From: Roseibium limicola
Lineage (GTDB): Bacteria; Pseudomonadota; Alphaproteobacteria; Rhizobiales; Stappiaceae
Length of the DNA: 64,000 nucleotides
NCBI RefSeq assembly: GCF_017313085.1
Contig: NZ_JAFLNF010000003.1
Coordinates: 496,001 to 560,000 of the forward strand
Direction of reading: 5' to 3'
Translations under genes and position numbers: made by a program
Notes under the pieces: generated by a model
Databases searched by the model: none
Told to the model about the DNA's origin: nothing
The model's input: only the letters and a program-made list of their open reading frames with translations
Part shown: positions 28,210-37,082 of the stretch, piece by piece
Numbering within the stretch: position 1 is the stretch's first letter
Layout of the letters: the number at the start of each line of letters is the position of its first letter

Positions 28210-28448
28210 GCAGTTTGTGCGTCAAGATTTCGCGCAACCCGGGTCTCAACTGGTCTGATCGTCATGTGCATTCGTGTCGTGCCATCGTCGAGATCGGATT
28301 TCCTGCAATGAAGTCATGGACAAAAGCTTGTCACTGGCTTCAGGCTGATGTTCAACCATAGAACCAATCCTGACGCATTTTCACAAGCATTGGATATGCT
28401 GATCCCAAGGCTGACCAGATTGAGCGCCCTTGATGACGGAGTTATTTC

Positions 28449-29423
28449 ATGATTTTCGCGTATGTGCCGACGGTTCAGGGACTTGAAAAAATCCAGGTTG
28501 AAACCGGGACGGCCATCCCGCCGACCTCGGTCTGGATCGACCTTTTGCGTCCCAACCGTGATGAGCAACTAGCAGCGGAACGGTTGATGGGAGCCGAAAT
28601 CCCAACCCGAGGCGAGATGGGGTCCATCGAGGCCTCTGCCCGCTTTTATGAGGAACCGGGCGCCCTGGTCATGACGACGCTCTTCCCGATCGCAGCACAG
28701 ACCCCGGATCCCGAGGTCTCCTCCGTGACTTTCGTCATATCTTCCAAGCGGCTCGTCACCGTGCGCTACGGCGAACCCACATCGCTGAGCCAGTTTTCCC
28801 GCAAGGCCACCTCAACACGAGACATCGCTCATACCGGTCCGGGCGTTTTCGTCGCCCTGCTGGAAATTGTCGTTGACCGCTGTGCCGACGTGATGGAGGA
28901 AGCCTCCGCCAACGTCGATCAGATGAGCCTGAGGGTGTTTGAAAGCGGCATTTCAGCGCGAAAGAGCGCGCTTTATCAGCAGGCGATCAAGGAACAGGGC
29001 CGGATCGGACTTCAGGTCTCGAAAATGCACGACGTCTGTACCGGGCTCTCCCGGATGTCTCTGTTTCTTGATGTTCACTCCGAAAAGGTCTCCTTGCAGG
29101 ACAAACAAAGGAAACTGCTCAAGAGCTTTGGCCGCGACGTCCACTCCATCAAAGAGCATGGGGACGCGCTCGACAGTCGGCTTTCATTCCTGCTCGATGC
29201 GACCATCGGACTGGTCAACCTGGAGCAAAACCAGACAGCCAAGACCTACTCCGTCCTCGGGCTGATCTTCCTGCCACCAACACTGGTCGCGTCCATCTAT
29301 GGAATGAACTTCCAATCGATGCCAGAGCTGAGCTGGCAACACGGATTCGAATACGCCTTGGCCATGATGGGAGGTCTGGTGTTGCTGACTTACCTGGTGC
29401 TGCGTCTGAGGCGACTGCTGTAA
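28449..29423 (+). CDS. corA: CorA-family magnesium/divalent cation transporter
   Basis: A 324-residue protein of normal CorA length. A large N-terminal cytoplasmic domain rich in charged helices precedes two C-terminal membrane segments (about 266-283 and 302-316). The signature is GMN at 285-287, followed by the MPELSW loop, where family members usually have MPE. It should form a pentamer in the inner membrane. The stop codon lies inside a 14-bp perfect inverted repeat (listed separately). Confidence 0.92.
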   Translation: MIFAYVPTVQGLEKIQVETGTAIPPTSVWIDLLRPNRDEQLAAERLMGAEIPTRGEMGSIEASARFYEEPGALVMTTLFPIAAQTPDPEVSSVTFVISSKRLVTVRYGEPTSLSQFSRKATSTRDIAHTGPGVFVALLEIVVDRCADVMEEASANVDQMSLRVFESGISARKSALYQQAIKEQGRIGLQVSKMHDVCTGLSRMSLFLDVHSEKVSLQDKQRKLLKSFGRDVHSIKEHGDALDSRLSFLLDATIGLVNLEQNQTAKTYSVLGLIFLPPTLVASIYGMNFQSMPELSWQHGFEYALAMMGGLVLLTYLVLRLRRLL

Positions 29424-29439
29424 GCCGCCTCAGACGCAG
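29400..29439. terminator. inverted repeat between convergent corA and pdxH
   Basis: CTGCGTCTGAGGCG (29400-29413) and CGCCTCAGACGCAG (29426-29439) are perfect 14-base arms with a 12-base loop that contains the corA stop codon. There is no T-tract on either side, so it may act as a 3'-end stabiliser or a Rho-assisted terminator for both convergent genes. Confidence 0.6.
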
Positions 29440-29443
29440 CACA

Positions 29444-30079
29444 TCACGGGTAAAGTCGTTCAGTCGACCAGGCCTCTGTTGGGGTATTCCGTGTGAACAG
29501 GACCCGGTCATGCAAGCGGAAAGGCCGGTCGTGCCAAAATTCGATGGAGGACGGCACAAGCCGCAGCCCGGACCAATGCTCGGGCCGCGGAATATCGCCG
29601 ATGTTGAACTTAGCGGTGTATTTCGCCACCTCCTTTTCAAGAGCAAAGCGGCTTTCCAGCGGGCGGGACTGCTTGGAAGCCCAGGCGCCGATGCGGCTGC
29701 CACGCGGCCGGGACTGGTAATATTCGTCCGCTTCTGCGTCAGAGACCTGCTCGATCGTCCCACGCAGGCGCACTTGACGCCGCAGTGATTTCCAGTGAAA
29801 GCACATGGCGCCCTTGCCCGCGCTCAACAGCTCACGTCCCTTGGCGCTTTCGAAGTTCGTATAAAAAACGAATCCCCGTTCATCGAAGTCCTTCAGCAGG
29901 ACCATGCGCACATTCGGTAATCCACCTTCATCCACAGTTGCGACCGCAACAGCGTTGGGATCGTTGGGTTCAGACCCCTTTGCATCCTCAAGCCACGTGT
30001 GAAAAAGGGAAAATGGATCCTTGACCTCCGTAAAGTCACCTTTTGTTAACTCATTTGGCGAAGGCTCATGTGTGGTCAT
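29444..30079 (-). CDS. pdxH: pyridoxamine 5'-phosphate oxidase
   Basis: A 211-residue FMN flavoprotein that oxidises pyridoxine or pyridoxamine 5'-phosphate to [53 protein letters not shown] and [14 protein letters not shown] are the FMN- and PLP-binding segments, and RLYP is the normal end. ATG at 30079 gives the family length; the open frame upstream is antisense to the lipoprotein gene. Convergent with corA. Confidence 0.96.
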   Translation of the reverse strand: MTTHEPSPNELTKGDFTEVKDPFSLFHTWLEDAKGSEPNDPNAVAVATVDEGGLPNVRMVLLKDFDERGFVFYTNFESAKGRELLSAGKGAMCFHWKSLRRQVRLRGTIEQVSDAEADEYYQSRPRGSRIGAWASKQSRPLESRFALEKEVAKYTAKFNIGDIPRPEHWSGLRLVPSSIEFWHDRPFRLHDRVLFTRNTPTEAWSTERLYP

Positions 30080-30153
30080 CTTGTCCTGCCGGAAAGTTTG
30101 AAGAAGCGTTTGTTTTTTCAACCTGTGCCGGACGAAGAGAAAGAAGTTTTCCG

Positions 30154-30654
30154 TTGGCACGCTGCAATTCATATACGCCGTTCGAGGCAAAGATCCAGAG
30201 GGCAGGCCTGGCCATTGTCCTCGTGAGCCTGTTCGCGGGGGGCTGCAGCCAGATTTCAGTTCCGATCGGATCCGCCGATGTGGAGACGCCGATGATCTTG
30301 ACCGGGGCACTTCCATCGTCTGCCGATCAGGCCTTCGCGGATATCGAGGACGGCGACCGGGAGGTCATTGCGGGCACTTTGTCACTGCTTCTCAGCTCTC
30401 CTGACGAGACAACACCGTCGCTGGCTTATGTCGCAGGTGTCGCACCGGAGGACAGCGTTGCCTGGACAAACCCGACAACCGGCAATTCAGGAAGCATCAG
30501 TGCGATAGATCGCTCGACCTCCGACAGCACCGGCTGCGTCGGATTTCGGACCACGGCCAACACGATCGCCGGCGTCCGGCTTTATGCAGGAACAGCCTGC
30601 AAGGACATCCGCCAACAGCTGACCATTACCAGTTTGGCCGTAGAGGCCGCTTGA
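30154..30654 (+). CDS. RT0821/Lpp0805-type lipoprotein
   Basis: This protein has about 166 residues and a hydrophobic stretch ([15 protein letters not shown]) that ends in a lipobox-like AGGC, so the cysteine near residue 31 should be acylated. The C-terminal part ([11 protein letters not shown], then a [11 protein letters not shown] segment, then LYAGTACKD) matches the small surface-antigen lipoproteins RT0821/Lpp0805. Its role is probably envelope structure; the exact function is unknown. The start is unsettled: TTG 30154 is used, but the frame is open from an ATG at 30043, which would overlap the start of pdxH. Confidence 0.7.
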   Translation: MARCNSYTPFEAKIQRAGLAIVLVSLFAGGCSQISVPIGSADVETPMILTGALPSSADQAFADIEDGDREVIAGTLSLLLSSPDETTPSLAYVAGVAPEDSVAWTNPTTGNSGSISAIDRSTSDSTGCVGFRTTANTIAGVRLYAGTACKDIRQQLTITSLAVEAA

Positions 30655-30824
30655 AGCTGTCAGAAATACCGGTAAAACGGTATGCAAATGACCGGCTCAA
30701 GCTAGATGGTATGGAATTTCTTCCCATCAGTTCCGATATAATGGTCAAGACCATTGCCTGCTCCCTGTGACGACAGCTGACTGCTACAGTGTGGAGCGGT
30801 AACCGACAATATTTGGTGACCTTA

Positions 30825-31832
30825 ATGCGAGATCCCTACAGCGTCCTTGGCGTTGCGAAAACAGCGACTGAAGCCGAGATCAAAAAGGCTTTCCGCACCC
30901 TGGCAAAGAAGTTCCACCCGGATCAGAACCAAGACGACCCGGGCGCGCAACGTCAATTTTCCGAAGCGAACCAAGCTTACGAGATTGTTGGCGACAAGGA
31001 AAAGCGCGCCAAATTCGACCGCGGGGAAATCGACGCTGATGGCAAGCCACGCTATGCGGGCGGTTTCGGCGCTGGAGGACCCGGCGCGGGCGGCTTTTCC
31101 GGCTTCCAGGATTTCGACAAGAGCAGTGGCTTCCGATCCAGAACGGAATCCGGCGGCAATTATTCCGGTGGCGGATTCGACGATATTCTGAATGACATTC
31201 TCGGCGGCTTCGGCGGCGCACGGCGTGGCCGTGGCCCGGCGGGACCCGGTGCAGCAGGTGCCGGCACACGTCAGCGCGCAACCGGCGCGCCTCCGAAGAA
31301 GGGGCAGAATGCCGACATCATTGCACATGTGTCTCTGGAAGAGGTCGTCAATGCCGGCAAGACAGCCGTCAAGCTGCCAAGCGGCAAGACCGTCAATGTT
31401 ACCATTCCGGCGGGCACCACGGAGGGCGAAACGATCCGCCTGCGCGGCCAGGGTCATCCAGGAAGCGACGGCGGCAGTGCCGGGGACGCCATGGTGGAAG
31501 TCCGCCTTAAGAAACACCCGTTGTTCGAAGTGCGCGGCTACGATCTATTGCTCGACCTGCCACTGGCGCTTTACGAGGCTGTTCTAGGAGCCAAGGTCCG
31601 CACACCAACTTTGACAGGCGCAGTCAATCTGACCATTCCAGCCCACTCTTCCAGCGGGAAGATCATGCGGCTGAAAGGCAAAGGGCTACCGACCAAGACT
31701 GGTGGACATGGCGACCTGCTGGTCAAACTGCAGATCACCCTTCCGCCGCACGAAGATTCAGAACTCCACACACTGATGACCGCCTGGCGAGAGCTGACCC
31801 CCTACAAGGCACGCGGCCCCGAGTTCGACTGA
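30825..31832 (+). CDS. DnaJ-family co-chaperone without zinc domain (CbpA/DjlB-like)
   Basis: A 335-residue J-domain protein. The J domain is residues 1-65 with HPD at 31-33; a Gly/Phe-rich region (about 78-165) follows, and the DnaJ C-terminal substrate-binding domains (about 172-330) are marked by GETIRLRGQGHPG and GKIMRLKGKGLP. No CxxCxGxG repeats are present, so it is a type II (CbpA-like) protein rather than DnaJ itself. It should stimulate DnaK. Start ATG 30825 places the J domain at the N-terminus; a GTG 9 bases earlier is possible. Confidence 0.93.
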   Translation: MRDPYSVLGVAKTATEAEIKKAFRTLAKKFHPDQNQDDPGAQRQFSEANQAYEIVGDKEKRAKFDRGEIDADGKPRYAGGFGAGGPGAGGFSGFQDFDKSSGFRSRTESGGNYSGGGFDDILNDILGGFGGARRGRGPAGPGAAGAGTRQRATGAPPKKGQNADIIAHVSLEEVVNAGKTAVKLPSGKTVNVTIPAGTTEGETIRLRGQGHPGSDGGSAGDAMVEVRLKKHPLFEVRGYDLLLDLPLALYEAVLGAKVRTPTLTGAVNLTIPAHSSSGKIMRLKGKGLPTKTGGHGDLLVKLQITLPPHEDSELHTLMTAWRELTPYKARGPEFD

Positions 31833-31890
31833 GCGATATCCCCGTTGTTATTTGGGTCATCGCCAGATCGCAGAATGGGACGAATCTGTC

Positions 31891-32757
31891 CTATCCGGCA
31901 ACCGGTCCCAAACTGCAGGGTGCAACACTGTCGGCAGGAACGAAGAAGTCAGGAGCGAGTGCTTGCGTCGGATCAACACGGTACTGGTCAAAATCAGTCC
32001 AGCCGCGTGATGCGAGGAACGTGTCGTCGATCAGGAAATTCCCGGTGAACCCGGCGGACTTCGTCGTGAAGATCTGATAGGCAGCCTCGGCGATTATATC
32101 GGGTGTTCGGCTCTGCTGCATCAGCTTGTCGCCACCGATGATGTTCTTGATCGCCGCGGTTGCGATCGTCGTGCGTGGCCAGAGTGCATTCACTGCGACA
32201 CCCTGCTTGCGCAGTTCGCCCGCCAAGCCCAGAACCGCCAGGCTCATGCCATATTTGGCTATGGCATAGGGGGTAAACCCGGCAAACCATTTTTCCTGCA
32301 TATCGAGCGGTGGTGACAGCGTGAGAATATGCGGATTGTCAGACTTGGCGAGGTAGGGAATGGCGTGTTTGGAACAGGCCAATGTGCCACGCGTGTTAAC
32401 CTGATGCATCAGATCGAAGCGCTTCATGTCGGTCTGAGCCAAAGGCGTGAGCTGGATGGCACTGGCGTTGTTCACCAGAATATCCAGCCCGCCAAAAGTC
32501 TCAGCAGCCTTGGCCATGGCTGCTTCGACGGCCTCGTCATCACGAACATCCAGCACCAATGGCAAGGCCTTGCCGCCCGCGGCCTCGATTTCCTCTGCTG
32601 CTGAGTAGATCGTACCTTCCAGCTTGGGGTGCGGCTCGGCTGTCTTGGCGGCGACCACCACATTGGCGCCATCGCCGGCCGCCTTGAGCGCAATCGCCCG
32701 TCCGATGCCGCGAGAGGCACCGGTGATGAAAAGCGTTTTTCCAGAAAGATTGGTCAT
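31891..32757 (-). CDS. SDR-family oxidoreductase, HSDL2-like
   Basis: A 288-residue short-chain dehydrogenase. The dinucleotide loop is GASRGIG (14-20), NNAS lies near 97-100, and the active-site pair is Y-x3-K in YAIAKYG. The proline-rich TLSPPLDM and the C-terminal LIDDTFLASRGWTDFDQYRVDP are characteristic of the bacterial HSDL2-like group associated with fatty-acid metabolism. It closes the operon of acyl-CoA dehydrogenase and enoyl-CoA hydratase, 33 bases downstream of the latter, and may act on a hydroxyacyl intermediate. Confidence 0.88.
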   Translation of the reverse strand: MTNLSGKTLFITGASRGIGRAIALKAAGDGANVVVAAKTAEPHPKLEGTIYSAAEEIEAAGGKALPLVLDVRDDEAVEAAMAKAAETFGGLDILVNNASAIQLTPLAQTDMKRFDLMHQVNTRGTLACSKHAIPYLAKSDNPHILTLSPPLDMQEKWFAGFTPYAIAKYGMSLAVLGLAGELRKQGVAVNALWPRTTIATAAIKNIIGGDKLMQQSRTPDIIAEAAYQIFTTKSAGFTGNFLIDDTFLASRGWTDFDQYRVDPTQALAPDFFVPADSVAPCSLGPVAG

Positions 32758-32790
32758 GAAGTGTCTCTCGAAGTCGGACGTGTCGACGGC

Positions 32791-33528
32791 TCAGCCCTTG
32801 CGGGTCATGAATGCCTGGAAGGCGGCCTGGGTTTCAGCGGCGGCAAGGCGCTCGGCGAAGATCCGTGCCTCAAATTCGATGCGGGCGAGCACTGCGGAGC
32901 GATCCCCCAAAAGCAGATCCCGAGACAGACGCAAGGCTTCCGCTGGTTTCGCGCTGAGCTTATGCGCGCAAGCCATAGCCTCATCTTCAGCGGCCTCACT
33001 GATGTGATTGACGAAGCCTGCGGAATGAGCCCGCTCGGCACTGAAGCTTTCGCCCAGACACAAAAGCTCAAATGCCCGCTGATGCCCCATGATCAAGGGA
33101 CCGAGCAAAGACGATCCGGCTTCCGGCACCAAACCCAGATCAAGAAACGGGGTCTTGAACAGAGACTTCGGCGTCGCGAACACCATGTCGCAATGCATCA
33201 GCAGCGTGGTGCCGACCCCGATGGCGAGGCCGTCGACAGCTGCCACCAGAGGCTTCTCATTCAGCGCAAGTGCCTTCAGAAAGCGCAGAACTGGCGTTCC
33301 TTCAAGATCGCCACCTGAGGCCATCTTGATGAAATCGGCGATGTCGTTGCCAGCCGTGAAACATCCTGATGACCCGGCAATCAGGAAACATCGGATTTCG
33401 GGATTGTCGCGGCCCTCCTCCAGAGCCTCGGCCAGTGCTTGATACATCGCAGCCGTCAGGGCGTTCTTCTTTTCGGGGCGCGCAAACCGAAGCAGGCACA
33501 CTCCTTCCGTGAGGGTCTTTTCAATCAT
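32791..33528 (-). CDS. enoyl-CoA hydratase/isomerase family protein
   Basis: A 245-residue crotonase-fold enzyme. The CoA/oxyanion segments are NALTAAMY, FTAGNDIADF and DGLAIGVGTTLLMHCD; the second catalytic position lies in FLDLGLVPEAGSS, where a glutamate is present. It would hydrate or isomerise enoyl-CoA in beta-oxidation; the exact chain specificity is unreadable. It lies between the acyl-CoA dehydrogenase and SDR genes on the same strand. ATG 33528 is preferred over an upstream ATG that overlaps the preceding gene. Confidence 0.92.
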   Translation of the reverse strand: MIEKTLTEGVCLLRFARPEKKNALTAAMYQALAEALEEGRDNPEIRCFLIAGSSGCFTAGNDIADFIKMASGGDLEGTPVLRFLKALALNEKPLVAAVDGLAIGVGTTLLMHCDMVFATPKSLFKTPFLDLGLVPEAGSSLLGPLIMGHQRAFELLCLGESFSAERAHSAGFVNHISEAAEDEAMACAHKLSAKPAEALRLSRDLLLGDRSAVLARIEFEARIFAERLAAAETQAAFQAFMTRKG

Positions 33529-33559
33529 CGGCGGGTCCTCCCTTGCCGAACAAAATGGA

Positions 33560-35341
33560 TCAGGACGCAAGAGATTCCGGGTCGAACTCCAGAATCGACG
33601 CACTGGATGTCACGATGTCGTTTTTCAATGCGAGCGTTTCGGTCAAAAGAGTTTCGGCAAAATTGCGTGCAAGAAGGGCTCGCTGAGGCGCTGCATGCGC
33701 GTGGACGCCGGTCGAGTTCAACGCCCCCTTGGCCAAGAGAACGCCGCCCACTGTCAGGCCGAAAAGACGCAAGTAAGGCGTGGCACCGGCCAGAACTTCC
33801 GGCGTACGGCCTTCCGAACGCGCGACCTGCATCCATTCGGTCGCCTCGCCCAGGGCATCCAGAGCTTGCGACAGATTGTTGGCAACGCCCGACAGTCCCG
33901 AAAGCCCGGAGGCTGCGACGGTGTCTGCAACCGAACGCAGCTCACTCATGTAGCCTTTGACATGTGCCCCGTCGGACATCGGCAACTTGCGCAGCACCAG
34001 ATCTATGGCCTGGATGCCATTGGTGCCCTCATAAATCGCCGCGATGCGGGCGTCGCGCAGATGCTGGGCTGCTCCGGTTTCCTCAACATACCCCATGCCT
34101 CCATGGATCTGGATGCCGAGAGAGGCGACTTCACTGCCGAAATCGGTCGAGACAGCCTTGGCAAGCGGGGTCAGAACACCGGCTCGCTCCGCCCAGAACG
34201 CTTTGTCTTCTGCGCTTTCCGAGGCATGGCTCATATCAATGGCATGCGCGCAGGCGTAACACAGCACACGCGCCACCTGCGTGCGGGACTTCATCGCCAA
34301 CAGCATGCGCTTGATATCCGGGTGACGGGCAATCGAGCTCATCTCCGGTCCCTTGTCGCCCGGGCCGCGTCCCTGCTTGCGGTCCAGGGCATAGGCCAAC
34401 GCCTGTTGATAGGCCCGTTCCGCCACTCCCAGCCCCTGAACACCGACGGCCAGACGGGCGTTGTTCATCATCGTGAACATGCAAGCGAGGCCGCGATTTT
34501 CCTCACCGATCAGCCAGCCCGTGGCTCCTCCCTCGTCACCAAAGATCATGGTGCAGGTAGGCGAGCCGTGGATGCCGAGCTTGTGCTCAACGCCGGCGCA
34601 ACGCACATCATTGCGCGGTCCCAACGATCCGTCGGCCTGAACCGGGAATTTCGGTACGAGGAACAGCGAGATGCCCTTGGTCCCCGCCGGAGCATCCGGG
34701 AGACGGGCCAGCACGAGGTGGACGATGTTGTCCGTCATGTCGTGCTCGCCGTATGTGATGAAGATCTTCTGACCGAAGATGCGGTAGGTTCCGTCGTCAT
34801 TGCGTTCTGCGCGGGCGCGAATGGCATTCAGATCTGATCCGGCCTGAGGCTCGGTCAGGTTCATCGTCGCCATCCACTCGCCCGACACCAGTTTTTCCAG
34901 ATAGGTCGTCTTCAGGTCGTCACTGGCGTGCTTCTCCAGCGCTTCGACGCCGCCCATGGTCAGAGTTGGTCCGATCGCAAAGGCCATCGATCCGGAATTC
35001 CACATTTCCAGAGCGGCGGTGTTCAGCATCACCGGCAGGCCTTGTCCACCGGACGCCTCAGAGGCGCTCAATCCGTTCCACCCGCCTTCGGCCCAGGCCT
35101 TGTAAAGCTCCTTCCAACCCGGAGGCGTGCTCACCTCACCGTTCTTGAATGGTGTCCCGTGCAGATCAGCCACCCGGTTCAGCGGAGCGATTTCCTCGCC
35201 GGCAAACCGACCCGCCTCAGTCAAAATAGCCTCGAACAGATCATCGCTGACTTCTGAAAAACTTGCCGTTTTCTGAAGGTCGGACAGGCCGCAGACCTGT
35301 GAAAGGGTGAAGGCGATCTCGGTGATCGGCGCCTTGTACAT
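33560..35341 (-). CDS. acyl-CoA dehydrogenase, DmdC-like long form
   Basis: A 593-residue FAD enzyme with the standard acyl-CoA dehydrogenase core (NLTEPQAGSDLNAIRARAE for FAD/substrate, IQIHGGMGYVEE, and IYEGTNGIQAIDL holding the catalytic base region) plus an extra C-terminal domain of about 130 residues. This long form is shared by FadE-like and 3-methylmercaptopropionyl-CoA dehydrogenases (DmdC). In a marine organism the latter is possible, but no dmdB or dmdD is adjacent, so general fatty acyl-CoA oxidation is the cautious reading. First gene of the operon; a 16-bp palindrome lies 114 bases upstream. Confidence 0.93.
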   Translation of the reverse strand: MYKAPITEIAFTLSQVCGLSDLQKTASFSEVSDDLFEAILTEAGRFAGEEIAPLNRVADLHGTPFKNGEVSTPPGWKELYKAWAEGGWNGLSASEASGGQGLPVMLNTAALEMWNSGSMAFAIGPTLTMGGVEALEKHASDDLKTTYLEKLVSGEWMATMNLTEPQAGSDLNAIRARAERNDDGTYRIFGQKIFITYGEHDMTDNIVHLVLARLPDAPAGTKGISLFLVPKFPVQADGSLGPRNDVRCAGVEHKLGIHGSPTCTMIFGDEGGATGWLIGEENRGLACMFTMMNNARLAVGVQGLGVAERAYQQALAYALDRKQGRGPGDKGPEMSSIARHPDIKRMLLAMKSRTQVARVLCYACAHAIDMSHASESAEDKAFWAERAGVLTPLAKAVSTDFGSEVASLGIQIHGGMGYVEETGAAQHLRDARIAAIYEGTNGIQAIDLVLRKLPMSDGAHVKGYMSELRSVADTVAASGLSGLSGVANNLSQALDALGEATEWMQVARSEGRTPEVLAGATPYLRLFGLTVGGVLLAKGALNSTGVHAHAAPQRALLARNFAETLLTETLALKNDIVTSSASILEFDPESLAS

Positions 35342-35454
35342 TCAGAACCTCCCAATTCGTTCTTTCGATGCTGCGGCCTGACACCCTTGACGGGCGGGCC
35401 CAAGCACCGCAAAAGCCCCTTATCGAGGCGTGTTTCAGCGAGACAGTAGTCTGC

Positions 35455-35470
35455 TTGACGTAAACGTCAA
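35455..35470. promoter_or_regulatory. 16-bp palindromic operator upstream of the acyl-CoA dehydrogenase operon
   Basis: TTGACGTAAACGTCAA has perfect 7-base arms around AA. It resembles the binding sites of LiuR-type MerR regulators, which control branched-chain and fatty acyl-CoA degradation genes in proteobacteria. On the minus strand its TTGACG could also serve as the -35 element of the acyl-CoA dehydrogenase promoter. No such regulator is encoded in the window. Confidence 0.55.
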
Positions 35471-35573
35471 CCCGTATCCTAAGGGCAGGTCAAACCGGCG
35501 ACACAACGTGCGCCTCCTCTCCTGACGGGTGCTGCCGCGCTGACAAATACTAGATTCGGAGCGAGGCGGAACC

Positions 35574-36569
35574 ATGCACCGGTGGACTGTCAACCTGAAC
35601 ACCAGAAGCTGGCTGGACAGCCCCGAAGCCGCAGAGGTTGCCGGCTCGTTGACCGCCGGCCAACTGATTGCTGTGCCGACAGAAACCGTCTACGGGCTTG
35701 CTGCGGATGCCAGCAACGGCGAGGCCTGTGCCCGGATCTATGAGGCGAAAGGTCGCCCCCAGTTCAATCCGCTGATTTCCCATGTGGAAAGTTTCTCCCG
35801 CGCTCAGACACATGGCGTTTTCTCGCCATCGGCCATCAAACTGGCGAAAGCGTTCTGGCCGGGTCCACTTACCCTGGTGCTCCCGAGAAAAGACAGCTCG
35901 CCCATCTCCAGCCTGGCAACGGCAGGGCTCTCCACGGTTGCCTTGCGGGTTCCCGCAGGGCCGGTCATGCGGTTTCTGGCAGAGACGACCGGGCGCCCTA
36001 TCGCAGCGCCGAGCGCCAATCTTTCCGGCAAGATCAGTCCGACCACTGCCGATGACGTTGCCGCAGACCTCGGCAACAGCCTTGCCTGGCTCATTGACGC
36101 AGGCCCCTGCACGGTTGGGGTTGAATCCACCATCCTGTCCGTGATTGACGACAACGTCCGCCTTCTGAGACCCGGAGGCCTTTCCCGCGAGGACATCGAG
36201 GCCGTTCTTGGATATACGGTAGAAGGTGTGCCCCAGATCGGCGGAACGGAAGCTCCTCTGGCCCCCGGCATGCTCTCATCTCACTATGCGCCGCGCGCCG
36301 GCGTTCGATTAAATGCACACAATGTAAAAGCTGGCGAAGCGCTGCTGACCTTCGGCTCACTCCCCGTCGAAGGACAGAATCTGGCCTGCAGTGTGTTCAA
36401 CCTGAGTGAGACCGGTAGCCTCACTGAAGCGGCTGCAAACCTGTTCTCCGGTCTCCGAAAGCTGGATGCCACCGGTAGCGGCCAGATCTGCGTCGCACCG
36501 ATTCCCTTTACCGGCCTGGGTGAGGCGATCAACGACCGCTTGATACGCGCAGCAGCCCCACGAGACTAA
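35574..36569 (+). CDS. tsaC: L-threonylcarbamoyladenylate synthase (TsaC/Sua5)
   Basis: A 331-residue enzyme that makes threonylcarbamoyl-AMP for the t6A modification of tRNAs reading ANN codons. The YrdC domain (about 15-205) has PTETVYGLAADA, KGRPQFNPL and APSANLSGKISPT; a linker PGMLSSHYAPRAGVRL leads into a Sua5 domain (about 235-330). The two-domain form is usual in Alphaproteobacteria. Divergent from the acyl-CoA dehydrogenase operon. Confidence 0.94.
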   Translation: MHRWTVNLNTRSWLDSPEAAEVAGSLTAGQLIAVPTETVYGLAADASNGEACARIYEAKGRPQFNPLISHVESFSRAQTHGVFSPSAIKLAKAFWPGPLTLVLPRKDSSPISSLATAGLSTVALRVPAGPVMRFLAETTGRPIAAPSANLSGKISPTTADDVAADLGNSLAWLIDAGPCTVGVESTILSVIDDNVRLLRPGGLSREDIEAVLGYTVEGVPQIGGTEAPLAPGMLSSHYAPRAGVRLNAHNVKAGEALLTFGSLPVEGQNLACSVFNLSETGSLTEAAANLFSGLRKLDATGSGQICVAPIPFTGLGEAINDRLIRAAAPRD

Positions 36570-37082
36570 TCTCTTCATCCAATTTCGATCGTTTACCCGG
36601 CAAACCTGACAAGTCAGGTGTTGCACAGATGCAGCGGTCGCTTCGTTTTGCACAGGTTAAGCTGGATCGCGGATCAATCATCTCGTGTAAATTTAAAATT
36701 TACCCTACGTTAATAACAGAAGTTCTCTTTGCACCTACCTCCCCTCGAGCGCGTATCTGCTCGCACCTAAAGCGGGGTCGGACCTAAGCCCAGGTCGACC
36801 CCGCCTCTTTAGAGGGCGCCCTCACCGCTCTAGATCGACGCTTTCCAAGGCAAGGCGTCTCCAGCAGCAAGCCGCCTGCCGTCCTTGCCACCCGCAGGTG
36901 CTTACCGGCATATACCAATGCCGACGAGGGGCAGGCAGCCTCGAAATCACTCGTCCAAGGCTCCCCGCAATGCCGCGACCGATTGACAGCGCACCGGTTG
37001 GCGGCTCTGATGGCGTTAACGATCTGAGCGCTACATGCCAGACCAAGCAACATTCACACTTTTGATTTCCGGTGCATTTTTC
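36570..37082. other. 513-base gene-free region with three symmetric elements
   Basis: I see no gene here. It holds an AT palindrome GTAAATTTAAAATTTAC (36687-36703), a strong hairpin (36772-36804), and a 12-base GC palindrome GAGGGCGCCCTC (36812-36823). It lies between the tsaC stop and the deacetylase start. A regulatory region or a short structured RNA is possible. Confidence 0.5.
36772..36810 (+). terminator. strong hairpin, possible terminator after tsaC
   Basis: GCGGGGTCG (36772-36780) pairs with CGACCCCGC (36796-36804), extended inward by ACCT/AGGT after one bulged G, loop AAGCCC. The following CTCTTT is a weak T-tract. It is 200 bases after the tsaC stop, so it might instead end a short RNA. 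Confidence 0.5.

Noticed and set aside
33509..34837. 442-codon plus-strand frame over the acyl-CoA dehydrogenase gene
   Set aside because: Antisense shadow of a well-supported gene; no ribosome site or recognisable product.
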